NCBI RefSeq assembly: GCF_003185895.1
Contig: NZ_QHLY01000012.1
Coordinates: 1,825,844 to 1,889,843, forward strand
Reading direction: 5' to 3'
Source: Cryobacterium arcticum
GTDB lineage: Bacteria; Actinomycetota; Actinomycetes; Actinomycetales; Microbacteriaceae
Length of the DNA: 64,000 bases
Below, piece by piece: positions 63,572-64,000 of the stretch. Each line of letters opens with the position of its first letter. The stretch's first letter is position 1. The notes under the pieces were generated by a model. That model did not search any database, was not told the DNA's origin, and saw only the letters and a list, made by a program, of their open reading frames with translations. A program made the position numbers and the translations under genes.

Positions 63572-64000
63572 GATGCGCTCCTCTGGGTCTTCCCGGTGCG
63601 GGCTGCGGAGGTGAGTCGTGCGGCTTCGTTCCTCAGCGCCGTCTTGTTGCGCTTGCGGTAGAGCCGGGCGTTCTTCAGCCTCGGGTTGATGATCTCGTCG
63701 ATGCTGAAGTTGATCAGCGAGAGACCGGTGCCGAATAGGGCGATGATCAACCCCGGCGGGATGAACCACCACCAGGCGCCGAGGGGAAGCGCGAAGCCGT
63801 TCTGGGCGTAGAACAGCATGGTGCCCAGCGTCGACGAGTTCGACGCGCCCAGGCCGAGGAAGGCCAGGCCCGCCTCGGCGAGGATCGCCGCGATCACCGC
63901 GAAGACGAACTGGGAGGCCAGCACGGGCAACAGGTTGGGCAGGATCTCCACGGCGATGACCCGGAACGACCGTTCGCCGGAGACCCGGGCCGCGTTGACG
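63568..64000 (-). CDS. Opp/Dpp-type ABC permease, DppC-like (C-terminal part)
   Basis: The last 144 codons of a permease that continues beyond the right edge. The visible part holds the EAA loop region (AARVSGERSFRVIAVEILPN), two or three helices with AAILAEAGLAFLGLGA, and WWFIPPGLIIALFGTGLSLI followed by DEIINPRL, the conserved DppC/OppC end. An unusual ~30-residue basic tail follows. The partner permease and binding protein are expected off the window. Confidence 0.92.
   Translation of the reverse strand, partial: VNAARVSGERSFRVIAVEILPNLLPVLASQFVFAVIAAILAEAGLAFLGLGASNSSTLGTMLFYAQNGFALPLGAWWWFIPPGLIIALFGTGLSLINFSIDEIINPRLKNARLYRKRNKTALRNEAARLTSAARTGKTQRSAS

Overview
The window is high-GC DNA with tightly packed genes, ATGA/GTGA overlaps, GTG/TTG starts and few gaps. 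Gene content points to an aerobic actinobacterium, most likely of the family Microbacteriaceae (Cryobacterium-like): an Mrp antiporter, a dimeric NADP isocitrate dehydrogenase, GuaB3, DUF3054/DUF3817/DUF6350 proteins and a UvrD/PcrA helicase of actinobacterial type. The genus is an inference. I saw no rRNA, tRNA, CRISPR array, prophage or intact insertion sequence.

Layout. 1-1969: folD (cut by the window edge) and glyA, behind a sequence that matches the ZTP (pfl) riboswitch closely. 1978-8365: a six-gene mrp/mnh Na+/H+ antiporter operon with MrpA and MrpB fused. 8497-11425: an amino-acid permease and an MFS exporter, converging on a large inverted repeat. 11565-16417: a small HTH protein, a stand-alone riboflavin kinase, purU, two small membrane proteins, an AraC regulator and a second MFS exporter. 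16442-21848: a P1B ATPase, icd, a GNAT enzyme, an alkyltransferase-like protein and a flavoprotein reductase. 22112-28132: accessory-looking DNA with a cupin gene bracketed by two copies of a palindromic element, a heterodimeric ABC exporter behind a leader peptide, a DDAH-type hydrolase and a decayed tandem array of about 73-bp units. 28133-36885: mscS, the DUF6350-purN-purH operon, an amino-acid permease and sucCD. 37049-44105: small proteins, FUSC, pcrA, glpQ and a Bax-inhibitor-1 family gene. 44583-49432: a five-gene operon (KhtT-like regulator, CPA2 antiporter, SURF1, DUF3817, guaA). 49720-55293: an orphan AbiEi-like gene, glpD, guaB3 and guaB. 55528-59498: a branched-chain amino-acid type ABC operon. 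59597-64000: a GH36 alpha-galactosidase and an Opp/Dpp-type ABC transporter that runs off the window.

How the genes fit together. Purine and one-carbon metabolism recurs: glyA, folD, purU, purN, purH, guaA, guaB and guaB3, with a ZTP-sensing leader on glyA-folD. A second theme is cation and pH homeostasis (Mrp, KhtTU-like antiporter, MscS). Central carbon genes icd and sucCD share a palindromic operator-like site in their promoters.

The most unusual signals are non-coding: the 73-bp array at 27563-28105, the palindromic intergenic element in three copies, the leader-peptide region of the ABC exporter, and the repeated TANNNT-N6-start layout that suggests ten leaderless transcripts. All functions are read from sequence alone, without database searches.
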